A stretch of 64,000 nt of DNA from Aquabacterium sp. OR-4 (GTDB taxonomy: Bacteria; Pseudomonadota; Gammaproteobacteria; Burkholderiales; Burkholderiaceae_C), in contig NZ_JAOCQD020000002.1 in NCBI RefSeq assembly GCF_025290835.2, forward strand, positions 62,001-126,000, read 5' to 3'. A program made the translations under genes and the position numbers. Of this stretch, positions 8,334 through 16,820 are shown piece by piece (within the stretch, counting starts at the first letter, position 1; each line of letters begins with the position of its first letter). The notes under the pieces are model-generated. The model saw only the letters and a program-made list of their open reading frames with translations, did not search any database and was not told where the DNA came from.

Positions 8334-9548
8334 ATGTCACTTGACACCTTCGACACGGTGCTGGGCTTTGCCGCCGTGATGCTGATGCTGAGCCTGTTCG
8401 TCACCGCGGTGGTGCAACTGGTCAGCGCCTTGCTCAGACTGCGCCACGGCAGCCTGGTATGGGGCCTGGGCCAGCTGTTCAGCCAGCTGGGGCTTGACGA
8501 GGTGCTGGCGCGCCAGCTCGCGCGCCAGGTGACCACCCAGTCGCCCGCGCTGGCCTCGCGGGCCAGCATCGGCCTGGCGGCCGGCGCCGAAGCCATCAGC
8601 CGCGACGAGTTGATCCACGCGCTCAACGACCTGGCCGCCGGCCGCCATGTGCAGGGCCTGGCGCCGCAGGTGCTGCAGTGGGTGCAGGCGCTGGTGGCGC
8701 CCAACGCAGCGCCAGCACCCGACCTGTCGGCCGTCCAGGCCGAGCTGACCAAGCTGTTCCCGGCGCAGGCTCAGGCCGCCAGCGAGGCCGTCAACCGCGC
8801 GCTGGTCACCAGCACGGCGTTGTCCACCCAGGTGGGCCTGTGGTTTGACGCCGCGATGTCGCGCACGGCCGATCGCTTCGCGCTGTTCACGCGCTATGTC
8901 ACGGTGGCCCTGTCGGGCGCGGTGGTGCTGTGCCTGGGTGTCGACGCGGTGCACATCTACACCACGCTGCGCAGTGACAACAACTTGCGCAGCACCTGGG
9001 TGGCGGCCGCCGGCCCGCTGGTGACGCAGGCCGACAAACTGCTCGGCCAGACCTCGTGCAGCCAATTGCCGCTGCAGGCACTGCGCCGCCTGATCGACAA
9101 CCCAGCCACCCCTGCTGACACCGATGCGGCCATCCAGAAGCAGATCGACCTGAACCCGCCGCTGCCCGACATGGCTGCCGCCCAGGCCTTGCTGGACAGG
9201 GCCGGCGCCTCGGCCCATGCCCAGGCGCTGGCCGAGGCCGAGGTCGCGAGCGCCCAGAAGTGCGTCAACAACGCACTGGCCGAGGTGAAAACCCAGTTGA
9301 AGGCGATGCAGACCACCCAGCCGCTGCTGCTGGGCAGCCCGTTGCCCCCCCCGCAAGCCGCCAGCGGGCCGGCGGCGACGGCAGCAGCAACCCGCAACGA
9401 CCATCGGCTGTTCGGCGGTCTGCTGGCCTGGGTGCTGCTGTCGCTGGGGGCGCCGTTCTGGTTCAACCTGCTCAAGACCTTGAGCTCGCTGCGCCCTCTG
9501 GTGGCCACGCGCGCCGAAACCCCACCCGCGGCAAACCCGGCGCGCTGA
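8334..9548 (+). CDS. Uncharacterised membrane protein
   Basis: A 404-residue protein with no domain I recognise. It has an N-terminal hydrophobic helix (VLGFAAVMLMLSLFVTAVV, residues about 10-28), a second near residue 185-205 (YVTVALSGAVVLCLGVDAV), a soluble Ala/Gln-rich middle part with two cysteines, and a third helix near residue 360 (GGLLAWVLLSLGAPFWFNLL) before a short tail. The start at 8334 has AAGGGAG six bases upstream; a longer frame from 8214 has no such site. Similar proteins with an N-terminal helix and a late LGAPFWF stretch occur in many bacteria without assigned function. It is flanked by the phosphatase gene and the convergent queG. Confidence 0.75.
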   Translation: MSLDTFDTVLGFAAVMLMLSLFVTAVVQLVSALLRLRHGSLVWGLGQLFSQLGLDEVLARQLARQVTTQSPALASRASIGLAAGAEAISRDELIHALNDLAAGRHVQGLAPQVLQWVQALVAPNAAPAPDLSAVQAELTKLFPAQAQAASEAVNRALVTSTALSTQVGLWFDAAMSRTADRFALFTRYVTVALSGAVVLCLGVDAVHIYTTLRSDNNLRSTWVAAAGPLVTQADKLLGQTSCSQLPLQALRRLIDNPATPADTDAAIQKQIDLNPPLPDMAAAQALLDRAGASAHAQALAEAEVASAQKCVNNALAEVKTQLKAMQTTQPLLLGSPLPPPQAASGPAATAAATRNDHRLFGGLLAWVLLSLGAPFWFNLLKTLSSLRPLVATRAETPPAANPAR

Positions 9549-9669
9549 GCGGGCTCGTGCCACAGGCCACGTTCAGACCACGTTCAGGCCGCGCGGGCGG
9601 CATGGTGTGCGGCCGACCGCGTGTGTCGCGCGTAGGCCAGCGGTCGAGCAGGCGCTGGACAGGCGCCAG

Positions 9670-10785
9670 TCAAGCCCCATCGGGCGCCGCAGACCGCTGC
9701 GCCAGCGCCCAGCCAATGTGCTCGGCCAGCAGCCCGTCGGCGGCCGGCAGTGCGGCCTGCAGGGCCTGGGCGATGGCGGCGTCACCGGTCTCGCGCCAGG
9801 CATTGCCCAGGGCCACCGCCAGGTTGCGCCGCCAGCGGCCGATGCCGATGCGGCGGATGGCGCTGCCTTCGGTGTGGTGCAGAAAGGCCGCCTCGTCCCA
9901 GGCCCACAGGCTCAGCAGGTCGGCGGCCGCCACGGCGGGGCGCGGGTCAAAGTCGGCCAGCGGGCTGCGGCGGGCGTACTTGTTCCATGGGCACACCAGC
10001 TGGCAGTCGTCGCAGCCGTAGATGCGGTTGCCCATCGCGGTGCGAAATTCGGGCGGGATCGGCCCGTCGTGCTCGATGCTCAGGTAGCTGATGCAGCGCC
10101 GCGCATCCAGCCGGTACGGCGCCACGATGGCCTGGGTGGGGCAGGCGTCCAGGCAGGCCGTGCACTGCCCGCAGTGCGCGCTGGCCGGTGGTGTCAGCGG
10201 CAGCGGCAGATCGATGAAGATCTCGCCCAGAAAAGCCATCGAGCCACCCTCGCGCGCCAGGGCCAGCGTGTGCTTGCCGCGCCAGCCCAGGCCGCTGCGG
10301 CTGGCCAGCTCCACCTCGAGCACCGGTGCCGAATCGGTGAACACGCGGTGGCCGCGCGGGCCCACGGCCTGCTGCAGCCGATCGGCCAGGCGCTGCAGGC
10401 GCTGGCGCAGCACCTTGTGGTAATCGCGGCCATGGGCATACAGCGAAACGCTGGCCTGCCGCGGCTGCGCCAGGCGCTCAAAGGCCACGGCCTGCCAGGC
10501 CTCGGGGCTGGTTTGCGGCAGATAGTCCATGCGCGCGGTGATCACCCGCACCGTGCCGGGCAGCAGCTCGGCCGGCCGGGCACGCTTGAGCCCGTGCGCG
10601 GCCATGTAGCCCATGCCGCCATGAAAGCCGGCCTGCAGCCAGGCCGCCAGGCCAGGCTCGGCGCTGTGCAGGTCCACGTCGGCCACCCCGATCTGGGAGA
10701 ATCCCAGCGCGGTGGCCCAGGCCTGCAGTTGCGTCCACAGCGCAGGCAGGTCCAGGCCGTCGGCCGCGGCAGCCTCTGCCGTCAT
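9670..10785 (-). CDS. queG: Epoxyqueuosine reductase QueG
   Basis: Cytoplasmic cobalamin- and iron-sulphur-dependent enzyme for the last step of queuosine synthesis (epoxyqueuosine to queuosine in tRNA). It has the two [4Fe-4S] cysteine clusters CGQCTACLDACPTQAI and GCDDCQLVCPWNKY, the family's RRCISYLSIEH block between them, and a C-terminal HEAT-like region (RIGIGRWRRNLAVALGNA). I set the start at 10785 (371 residues) because the first conserved residues (LWTQLQAWATALGFSQIGV) follow closely and the longer ATG at 10836 would overlap the divergent tsaE start. No further queuosine gene is nearby. Confidence 0.93.
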   Translation of the reverse strand: MTAEAAAADGLDLPALWTQLQAWATALGFSQIGVADVDLHSAEPGLAAWLQAGFHGGMGYMAAHGLKRARPAELLPGTVRVITARMDYLPQTSPEAWQAVAFERLAQPRQASVSLYAHGRDYHKVLRQRLQRLADRLQQAVGPRGHRVFTDSAPVLEVELASRSGLGWRGKHTLALAREGGSMAFLGEIFIDLPLPLTPPASAHCGQCTACLDACPTQAIVAPYRLDARRCISYLSIEHDGPIPPEFRTAMGNRIYGCDDCQLVCPWNKYARRSPLADFDPRPAVAAADLLSLWAWDEAAFLHHTEGSAIRRIGIGRWRRNLAVALGNAWRETGDAAIAQALQAALPAADGLLAEHIGWALAQRSAAPDGA

Positions 10786-10796
10786 GCCCGCCGCCC

Positions 10797-11396
10797 TTGC
10801 CGATTGCCCGCCTGCCCGTGACTGCTGCGCATCCATCCCATCCCGAAACCCTGGATTGTCACTGGCCTGACGAGGCGGCCTGCGCCGCCTGGGCCGCCCG
10901 GCTGGCCGCCCTGCCGGGCCTGGCCGACTGCGTGATCGAGCTGCACGGCCCGCTGGGCGCCGGCAAGACCACCTTTGTGCGCCACCTGCTGCGCGCGCTG
11001 GGCGTGTCGGGCCGCATCAAGAGCCCCACTTACGCGGTGATGGAGCCCTACACCCTGCCCGGCGGCGGCGAGGCCGCGCACTTCGACTTCTACCGTTTCG
11101 GTGACCCGCGCGAATGGCTGGATGCCGGCTTTCGCGATGTGTTCGCCCGCCCGGGCCTGAAGATCGCCGAGTGGCCCGACAAGGCCGGCGCGTTGCTGCC
11201 GCCGCCCGACCTGCGCCTGCAGATCGAGCCGCTGGACGATTCGGCGCGCAGCGTGCAGGTGCAGGCCGGCACGCCGCACGGCCGCACGCTGCTGGCGGCC
11301 CTGGCTGCGGCCCTGATGTCAGCCCCCGGGCCTGCCGCTGCCGATGCCTCCGCCGCCGGCAGCGCCTCAGCCGGAGCCGGAGCCGGCGCGCCATGA
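10797..11396 (+). CDS. tsaE: tRNA threonylcarbamoyladenosine biosynthesis ATPase TsaE
   Basis: ATPase partner of TsaB/TsaD in t6A37 tRNA modification. Walker A is LHGPLGAGKTTFVRHLL, followed by the typical SPTYAVMEPY (switch) and HFDFYRFGDPREWLDAGF block. The 199-residue form starts at a TTG; an in-frame GTG at 10818 is equally possible and leaves more room for queG's promoter. The last 35 residues are an Ala/Gly/Pro-rich extension beyond the usual family length. The stop overlaps the amiC start (ATGA), the common tsaE-amiC pairing. Confidence 0.92.
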   Translation: MPIARLPVTAAHPSHPETLDCHWPDEAACAAWAARLAALPGLADCVIELHGPLGAGKTTFVRHLLRALGVSGRIKSPTYAVMEPYTLPGGGEAAHFDFYRFGDPREWLDAGFRDVFARPGLKIAEWPDKAGALLPPPDLRLQIEPLDDSARSVQVQAGTPHGRTLLAALAAALMSAPGPAAADASAAGSASAGAGAGAP

Positions 11397-12925
11397 GCGC
11401 CGGCCCGGCCCAGGCCGCCCGGCGCGGTGGCCGCCGTGGCGGCACCAGCCGCCGCGCGGCACTGGCGCACATGGGCAGCACCGTGCTGCTGCTGGGTGGC
11501 GCCGATCTGGCCTGGGGCGCGGCCATTGTGGCGGTGCGGGTGTGGCCGGCACAGGAGTACAGCCGCGTCACCATCGAGAGCGACAGCGCGCTGGCCGCCC
11601 GCATGCAGATGGCCGAGAACCCGCCGCGCCTGGTGATCGACATCGACCAGCTCGAGCTGAGCCCGGCGCTGCGCGAGCTGGTTGGCAAGGTGCGCGCCGA
11701 CGACCCCTACATCGCCGGTGTGCGGGTGGGCCAGAACCAGCCGCGCGTGGTGCGCCTGGTGGTCGACCTGAAACAGGCCGTGGCGCCGCAGCAGTTCACG
11801 CTGACCCCGGTGGCCGCCTACCAGCACCGCCTGGTGTTCGATCTCTACCCGACCGAGGCGCGTGACCCGCTGCTCGACCTGGTGCGCGAGAAAGAGCGCG
11901 CCGAGGCCCAGGCCTCGCAAAGTGTCAGCGATGCGCTGGGCGACTTCATCCGCGACATCCAGCGCCCTGCCGCGGCGGGGCCCGGCCTGCCTGCCGTGCC
12001 GGCGCTGCCCGCCTCGGCTGCCGGCACCGCGGCGCTGCCCGCGCCGGCCGCACCGCCCGCCATGGCGCCGCGCCCGGGCCCCACGGCATCGGGCGCGGCG
12101 GTGGGCGCCAGTGCAACCGCCAGTGCAACCGCAAGTGCAACCGCCAGTGCACCCGCCCGCGCCACGCCGGCCCCGCCGCCGCCACTCAACAGCGACGAGC
12201 TGCGCCGCATCGACCGCCTGGTGGTGGTGGCCCTCGACCCCGGCCACGGCGGCGAAGACCCCGGTGCCATCGGCCCCAGCGGCCTGAAGGAAAAAGACGT
12301 GGTGCTGGCCATTGCGCTGAAGCTGCGCGAGCGCCTGAACAGCGTGCCCGGCATGCGCGCGATGCTGACCCGCGACGCCGATTTTTTCGTGCCGCTGCAC
12401 GAGCGCGTGCGCAAGGCGCGGCGGGTGCAGGCCGACCTGTTTGTCTCGATCCATGCCGACGCCTTCATCACGCCCACGGCGCGCGGCGCCTCGGTGTTTG
12501 CGCTGTCGCAGGGTGGCGCCAGCAGCAGCGCGGCGCGCTGGATGGCCGACAAGGAGAACGCCGCCGACCTGGTGGGCGGCGTGAACACCGGCGCGGTGAA
12601 AGACAGCCAGGTGCTGCGCGCCATGCTCGACATGAGCACCGCCGCGCAGATCAAGGATTCACTGAAGATCGGCCGCGAGGTGCTCGAGCGCATCGGCAGC
12701 GTGGGCGCGCTGCACAAGCGCAGCGTCGAGCAGGCGGGGTTTGCGGTGCTGAAGGCCCCCGACGTGCCGAGCATCCTGGTCGAGACGGCCTTCATCTCCA
12801 ACCCCGACGAAGAAGCCAAGCTGCGCGACGCCGACTACCAGCACAAGCTGGTGGAGGCCTTGTTCAACGGCATCCGCCGCTACTTCGCCCGTAACCCGCC
12901 GCTGGCGCGACAGCGGGTGCTGTAG
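11393..12925 (+). CDS. amiC: N-acetylmuramoyl-L-alanine amidase (AmiC type, AMIN + Amidase_3)
   Basis: Periplasmic zinc amidase that cuts septal peptidoglycan. The N-terminus has twin arginines (GGTSRRAALAHMG) and a hydrophobic stretch, consistent with Tat export. An AMIN domain (residues about 45-160) targets it to the wall. A low-complexity Ala/Pro/Thr linker with 12-base tandem repeats near 12108-12150 follows. The catalytic Amidase_3 domain shows DPGHGGEDPGA, SIHADAF and ILVETAFISNPDEE (zinc His and catalytic Glu). A start upstream at 11114 is excluded because it would lie inside tsaE; the ATG at 11393 overlaps the tsaE stop. Confidence 0.93.
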   Translation: MSAGPAQAARRGGRRGGTSRRAALAHMGSTVLLLGGADLAWGAAIVAVRVWPAQEYSRVTIESDSALAARMQMAENPPRLVIDIDQLELSPALRELVGKVRADDPYIAGVRVGQNQPRVVRLVVDLKQAVAPQQFTLTPVAAYQHRLVFDLYPTEARDPLLDLVREKERAEAQASQSVSDALGDFIRDIQRPAAAGPGLPAVPALPASAAGTAALPAPAAPPAMAPRPGPTASGAAVGASATASATASATASAPARATPAPPPPLNSDELRRIDRLVVVALDPGHGGEDPGAIGPSGLKEKDVVLAIALKLRERLNSVPGMRAMLTRDADFFVPLHERVRKARRVQADLFVSIHADAFITPTARGASVFALSQGGASSSAARWMADKENAADLVGGVNTGAVKDSQVLRAMLDMSTAAQIKDSLKIGREVLERIGSVGALHKRSVEQAGFAVLKAPDVPSILVETAFISNPDEEAKLRDADYQHKLVEALFNGIRRYFARNPPLARQRVL

Positions 12926-13058
12926 AGCCGGCCCAACAAAGCCGGCATCGCGGCCTGCCGCAGGTGCTTGGGCACGGGCACGGGCCACCGAGCCTCAAGG
13001 CCAGGGCACCGGACCCGCCGGCGCGCCGAGCCCGAAGCGTCACAAGGTGTGAATGAAC

Positions 13059-13147
13059 CGTCGCGAGCGGGCTCAGGGTGGTACGAGCAACGCAGCCGTA
13101 CTGCCGTACGGCGAGTCGCGCAGGGCCGCCATGTGCCCGCGCAGCAG
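13059..13147 (-). repeat. 89-bp dispersed repeat, copy 2 (between amiC and the DedA gene)
   Basis: Inverted copy of 5351-5439 with four differences in 89 bases. The hairpin core is GCCGTAC-TGCC-GTACGGC. It sits in the convergent space between amiC and the DedA gene, where it could act as a bidirectional transcription barrier; no T-run follows. Confidence 0.8.
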
Positions 13148-13163
13148 GTTCAATCACGGCTTG

Positions 13164-13811
13164 TCAGGCAGCGGCCGAGGCCCGCCGTGCCTTCCAGGCG
13201 CCGAACATCGCGATCAGGCCCGGGATGATGATCATGGCCCAGATGATCTTCGACAGATTGGTCTTCACCCACGGCACGTTGCCGAACAGGTAGCCGGCCG
13301 TCACCAGGCCCACCACCCACAGCAGGCCACCACCCACGTTGTAGAGCGTGAACTTGCCGCGGCTCATCTCGGCCACGCCGGCCACAAAGGGCACGAAGGT
13401 GCGCACGAACGGCATGAAGCGCGCCAGCACCAGCGTGATGCCGCCGTACTTCTCGTAGAACGCATGGGCCTCGTCGAAGGCCCGGCGGTTGAACCAGCGG
13501 CTGTTGTCCCACTGGAACACCTTGGGCCCCACCCGCCGGCCGATGCTGTAGTTGACCTGGTCACCCAGCACCGCAGCCGCCACCAGCAGGGCCATGGCCA
13601 GCGGGTAGTTCATCAGGCCCACACCGCACAGCGCGCCCACCACGAACAGCAGTGAATCGCCGGGCAGAAAGGGCATCACCACCAGACCGGTCTCGACAAA
13701 AACGATCAGGAACAGCAGCGCATACACCCAGCCCCCGTAGGCCTCGACGAACTCGCGCAGGTGGCGGTCGACATGGAGTATGAAATCGATCAGGGTCAGC
13801 AGTACATCCAT
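13164..13811 (-). CDS. DedA/SNARE-associated (VTT) family membrane protein
   Basis: A 215-residue inner-membrane protein of the DedA family, thought to be lipid flippases (undecaprenyl-phosphate or phospholipid). It has the conserved acidic reentrant motif FVETGLVVMPFLPGDSLLF and the arginine motif ARFMPFVRTFVPFVAG, plus C-terminal hydrophobic helices ending in WAMIIIPGLIAMFG. I chose the ATG at 13811; a longer frame to 13904 adds a cysteine-rich N-terminus unlike the family and would overlap the divergent gene at 13874. Confidence 0.92.
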   Translation of the reverse strand: MDVLLTLIDFILHVDRHLREFVEAYGGWVYALLFLIVFVETGLVVMPFLPGDSLLFVVGALCGVGLMNYPLAMALLVAAAVLGDQVNYSIGRRVGPKVFQWDNSRWFNRRAFDEAHAFYEKYGGITLVLARFMPFVRTFVPFVAGVAEMSRGKFTLYNVGGGLLWVVGLVTAGYLFGNVPWVKTNLSKIIWAMIIIPGLIAMFGAWKARRASAAA

Positions 13812-13873
13812 CCCTCGATTATGGGTGCCGACACGGCACCAGCCTGTGACGACAATGCGCTGCAGGAGACAAC

Positions 13874-15016
13874 ATGACGAAGTACACAAGCAGGCGCGCG
13901 GCACTCGGTGCCGCGCTCGGTTTTCTTGCGCCCAAGGCCTTTGCCAACGATGCCGGCGTGAGCCCGCGCGAGGTGCTGTTTGGCCAGAGCGCGGTGCTCA
14001 GCGGCCCGCTGGGCGTGTCGGTGCAGGGCTACAACGCCGGAGCGCAGCTGGCCTTTGACGAAGCCAACGCCAGCGGCGGCGTGGCCGGCCGGCGCATCAG
14101 CCTGCTGACGCTGGACGACGGCCTGGCCGCCGACCGGGCGGCCGCCAACTACAAGAGCCTGCTGGCCGAGCGCGGCGTGTTCGGCTTTTTCGGCGCCGTG
14201 GGCTCGGGCACCACCGCCGCCGCCGTGCCGCTGCTGCGCGAGAGCAATGCGCCGCTGATCGGCAACTTCGCGCTGTCTGACGCGGTGCGCGAGCAGGCCG
14301 CGGGCCAGGCCTACTTTGTGCGCGCCACCTATGGCCGCGAGGCCGCGCGCCTGATGCAGCACCTGGCCACCATCGGCATCCAGCGCCTGGCGCTGGCCCA
14401 TCTGGACAACCCGGGCGGCGTTGAGGTGCTGGGCCTGGTGCGTGCCGCCGCCCAGCAGGCGGGCACCGGCATCAGCGTGGTGGCCGCGGCCGCGGTGCGC
14501 AACGACGGCAGCAACCTGGTGCAGGCGGCGCAGCAGCTCGGTGCGGCCAAGGCCCAGGCACTGCTGATGTTCCTGTCGGGGCCGCCCGTGGCGCAGCTGA
14601 TGCGCGCGCTCGACGAAGCCGGCGCCTCACCGGCCTGCTACGGCATGTCGGTGGTGGCGGGCGATGCGGTGGCCAAGACCCTGGGCGACAAGCTGCGCGG
14701 CCTGGCCATTGCCCAGGTGATGCCCTATCCCTGGAGCGAGCTCGACGCCACCGCGCGGCAGTACCGTGCGGCCTGCGCCAAGGCCCAGGTGCCGGTGGCG
14801 TACCACACCTATGAAGGCTATCTGAACGCGCTGGTTCTGCTGGAAGGCCTGCGGCGCTGCGGCCGCGCGCTGTCGCGCAGTGCGCTGCACGAGCAGATGC
14901 GCAGCCTGCGCAGCCGCATCGCCGGCATCGACATCGACTTCAACGGCCGCCAGCACACCGGCTCGCGCTTCGTCGAGCTGGTGCACGTCACCCAGCAGGG
15001 GCGCTACATCCGTTGA
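13874..15016 (+). CDS. LivK-like ABC transporter substrate-binding protein
   Basis: A 380-residue periplasmic type-I binding protein of the branched-chain-amino-acid/amide family (Peripla_BP_6). The signal contains SRRAALGAALGFLAPKAFA, likely twin-arginine. Conserved blocks are VLFGQSAVLSGPLG near the start and YHTYEGYLNALVLLEGL near the end. CAGGAGA precedes the ATG by a few bases. There are no permease or ATPase genes beside it, so it either serves a distant transporter or acts as a sensor domain partner. Ligand cannot be read from sequence. A distant paralogue is at 60874. Confidence 0.87.
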   Translation: MTKYTSRRAALGAALGFLAPKAFANDAGVSPREVLFGQSAVLSGPLGVSVQGYNAGAQLAFDEANASGGVAGRRISLLTLDDGLAADRAAANYKSLLAERGVFGFFGAVGSGTTAAAVPLLRESNAPLIGNFALSDAVREQAAGQAYFVRATYGREAARLMQHLATIGIQRLALAHLDNPGGVEVLGLVRAAAQQAGTGISVVAAAAVRNDGSNLVQAAQQLGAAKAQALLMFLSGPPVAQLMRALDEAGASPACYGMSVVAGDAVAKTLGDKLRGLAIAQVMPYPWSELDATARQYRAACAKAQVPVAYHTYEGYLNALVLLEGLRRCGRALSRSALHEQMRSLRSRIAGIDIDFNGRQHTGSRFVELVHVTQQGRYIR

Positions 15017-15057
15017 GCGGGCTGCGGGCCGGTGCAGGCCGGCCCGCAGCACAGGCA

Positions 15058-15417
15058 TCAGAACGTGAGCTGCTTGTCCACGTCCTGCAGCTTGCGGCGG
15101 GCCAGCGCCAGGTTCGACTTCGACTTGTCGAGCACAAAGTACACGAAGGTGCCTTCCTTGCGCGAGCAAGGGCGGATCAGGTGGTACTGCTTGCCCAGCG
15201 TGATCAGGATGTCGTCGATCACGTCGTTGAGGCCCAGACCGCGCATGGTCTTCATCTTGGCGCGCACCACCTCGGTGTTGCCGGCGGCGGCCACCTCGAG
15301 GTCCACGCCGGAGCCGGTGGAGCCCAGCATCATGCCGCTCTCCGAATCGACCACCGCCGCGCACATGGCGCCGTCGCAGGTCATCAGCTCATCCAAAGTT
15401 TGGCGAATCGTTGCCAT
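15058..15417 (-). CDS. Roadblock/LC7 domain protein 1
   Basis: A 119-residue single-domain Roadblock/LC7 protein. It has an N-terminal helix (ATIRQTLDELMTCDGAMCAAVV), a five-stranded core with GMMLGSTGSGVDLEV, and the late strand GTFVYFVLD. AGGAAG eight bases before the ATG at 15417 fixes the start. Roadblock proteins form dimers that bind small GTPases (as MglB does for MglA). It is the last gene after the GTPase operon, separated from the next Roadblock gene by a 106-base gap, so it may have its own promoter. Confidence 0.87.
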   Translation of the reverse strand: MATIRQTLDELMTCDGAMCAAVVDSESGMMLGSTGSGVDLEVAAAGNTEVVRAKMKTMRGLGLNDVIDDILITLGKQYHLIRPCSRKEGTFVYFVLDKSKSNLALARRKLQDVDKQLTF

Positions 15418-15523
15418 GTTGGTACTTCCTAGGTTTGTGGTGCAAGGGTCAGTTGAACGGTCCTGCAAGGCGTGACCCGGGGTCGCCTGGCGGGTGAATC
15501 TGCGCTGCGGCCCGGCCGGCCGC

Positions 15524-15898
15524 TCACATCGCGGCCTTGATGCGCCGGCCCAGCTGCTGGGCGTCGCGCTGCCACAGCACCCAGTCGATGGCGCTGCCGC
15601 GCCGCGCCAGGCACACCAGCAGGATGTCGGGCGCCTTCAGGCAGGGCACCAGCACCAGGCTCGCGTCGTGGTGATAGGTGACGATGGCGCCCAGCTCGCC
15701 GGCCGAATCAAAGTAGCGGCCCAGGCGCTGGTGCAGCCGCCAGTGGTCGACCGAGGCCTCCCACAGGCCATCAAAGCTGGCCTGCGGCTGGCGGTGCCAG
15801 ACCAGGCCCGAGCCGGCATCCACCAGCGCGCAGCCCATCACCCCCGGAAAGCGGTCCAGCATCGACTCGAGTGCCGATTCGAGCAGGGCCTGGTTCAT
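15524..15898 (-). CDS. Roadblock-like protein 2 (divergent)
   Basis: A 124-residue protein of about the Roadblock length and position. N-terminal helix NQALLESALESMLDRF and GCALVDAGSGLVW resemble the Roadblock opening, and the late strand DILLVCLARRGSAIDWVL resembles its closing part. Residues are divergent and a tryptophan-rich middle is unusual. Its ATG overlaps the stop of the preceding Roadblock gene (ATGA), so they are translationally coupled. Assignment to the fold is inference from pattern and neighbourhood. Confidence 0.7.
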   Translation of the reverse strand: MNQALLESALESMLDRFPGVMGCALVDAGSGLVWHRQPQASFDGLWEASVDHWRLHQRLGRYFDSAGELGAIVTYHHDASLVLVPCLKAPDILLVCLARRGSAIDWVLWQRDAQQLGRRIKAAM

Positions 15899-16275
15899 GC
15901 CGAGAACTCCCGCGCCGCCTGCCCGACCCGGTGGATGGCCAGCCCGAGCAGGGCATCGCGCCCCACCAGTGCCGCCACCACCAGGCCAATGCCGCCGCTG
16001 CGGCAGCCGCGCATCACCAGGTAGCCCCCGTCGGCCTCGACCATCACGCAGCGCACCGAGCCGAGCCCGGTCTCGCTGCTCACCACCTCGCCGATGGCCG
16101 ACATCGAGCTGGTGATGGCCGAGAAGCGCGCGGCATCGAGCTCGTTGCGGATCACGCTGACGACCTCCATGCCGTCTTCGGTGGCGATGACCACCGCCCG
16201 CGCGTGGGCCAGATCGGCAAACAGCGCATCGGCGCTGCGCGAGGCTGCGGCCAGCAACTCGGACGGCAGGTTCAT
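15895..16275 (-). CDS. Roadblock/LC7 domain protein 3
   Basis: A 126-residue Roadblock-type protein with SADALFADLAHARAVVIATE, EDGMEVVSVIRNE, SSMSAIGEVVSSETGLG and GGYLVMRGC blocks, the usual order for the fold. The ATG at 16275 overlaps the GTPase stop at 16272 and its own stop overlaps the next gene, so the three are one coupled unit. The likely role is to bind or regulate the adjacent GTPase. A longer frame to 16590 is only a shadow of the GTPase gene. Confidence 0.87.
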   Translation of the reverse strand: MNLPSELLAAASRSADALFADLAHARAVVIATEDGMEVVSVIRNELDAARFSAITSSMSAIGEVVSSETGLGSVRCVMVEADGGYLVMRGCRSGGIGLVVAALVGRDALLGLAIHRVGQAAREFSA

Positions 16276-16820
16276 TCGTCGGACTCCAGTGCCTGTCGGG
16301 CCTCGGCCTGCGACAGGATCAACTCGATCAGCATCATCACGTCCTCGCGTTCGCGCACATCCACGGCCACCACCGGCACCAGCAGGCCGCGCTCGGCCAG
16401 CAGCTCGGTGTAGCGCTCCAGGGCCGGCTCGGGATGCTGCTCGGTGCGGCCCACGCCCACCACGCAGGCGGTGACGGCCAGCGACTCGCGCAGCGCATCC
16501 AGGATCTCGGTCAGCTGCGACAGCGGCCCGGGCTGCGAGTTGTCCATCAGGATCACCAGCCCGATCGCATTGCGCACCAGGATGCGCCACATGAAGTCGA
16601 AGCGCTTCTGCCCCGGCGTGCCGAACAGCCGCACCGACTCGCCTTCGCCCAGCTTGACCTCGCCATAGTCCAGGCCCACCGTGGTGCGGTCCTTGCCCAG
16701 CGCGGCATCGTGGTTGGTGACATCGGTCACCAGCGGCGGCGTGTCGCTGAGGATGCCGATGGCGGTGGTCTTGCCGGCATTGGGCGGGCCGGTGAATACG
16801 ATCTTGGCTTCCAGCATCAC
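16272..16820 (-). CDS. Small Ras-like GTPase (MglA/Gtr-type) of a Roadblock module
   Basis: A 182-residue GTPase with P-loop FTGPPNAGKTTAIGIL (residues 9-24), a switch-I threonine region (DRTTVGLDYGEV), and G3 variant FGTPGQKRF where DxxG is replaced by GTPG. A clear NKxD guanine motif is absent: the expected place reads VGVGRTEQ. This is the bacterial group that travels with Roadblock proteins and is implicated in polarity, motility and type IV pilus control. It sits between a 5' variable protein gene (4-base overlap) and Roadblock 3 (4-base overlap). Function in this organism is unknown. Confidence 0.88.
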   Translation of the reverse strand: MMLEAKIVFTGPPNAGKTTAIGILSDTPPLVTDVTNHDAALGKDRTTVGLDYGEVKLGEGESVRLFGTPGQKRFDFMWRILVRNAIGLVILMDNSQPGPLSQLTEILDALRESLAVTACVVGVGRTEQHPEPALERYTELLAERGLLVPVVAVDVREREDVMMLIELILSQAEARQALESDE

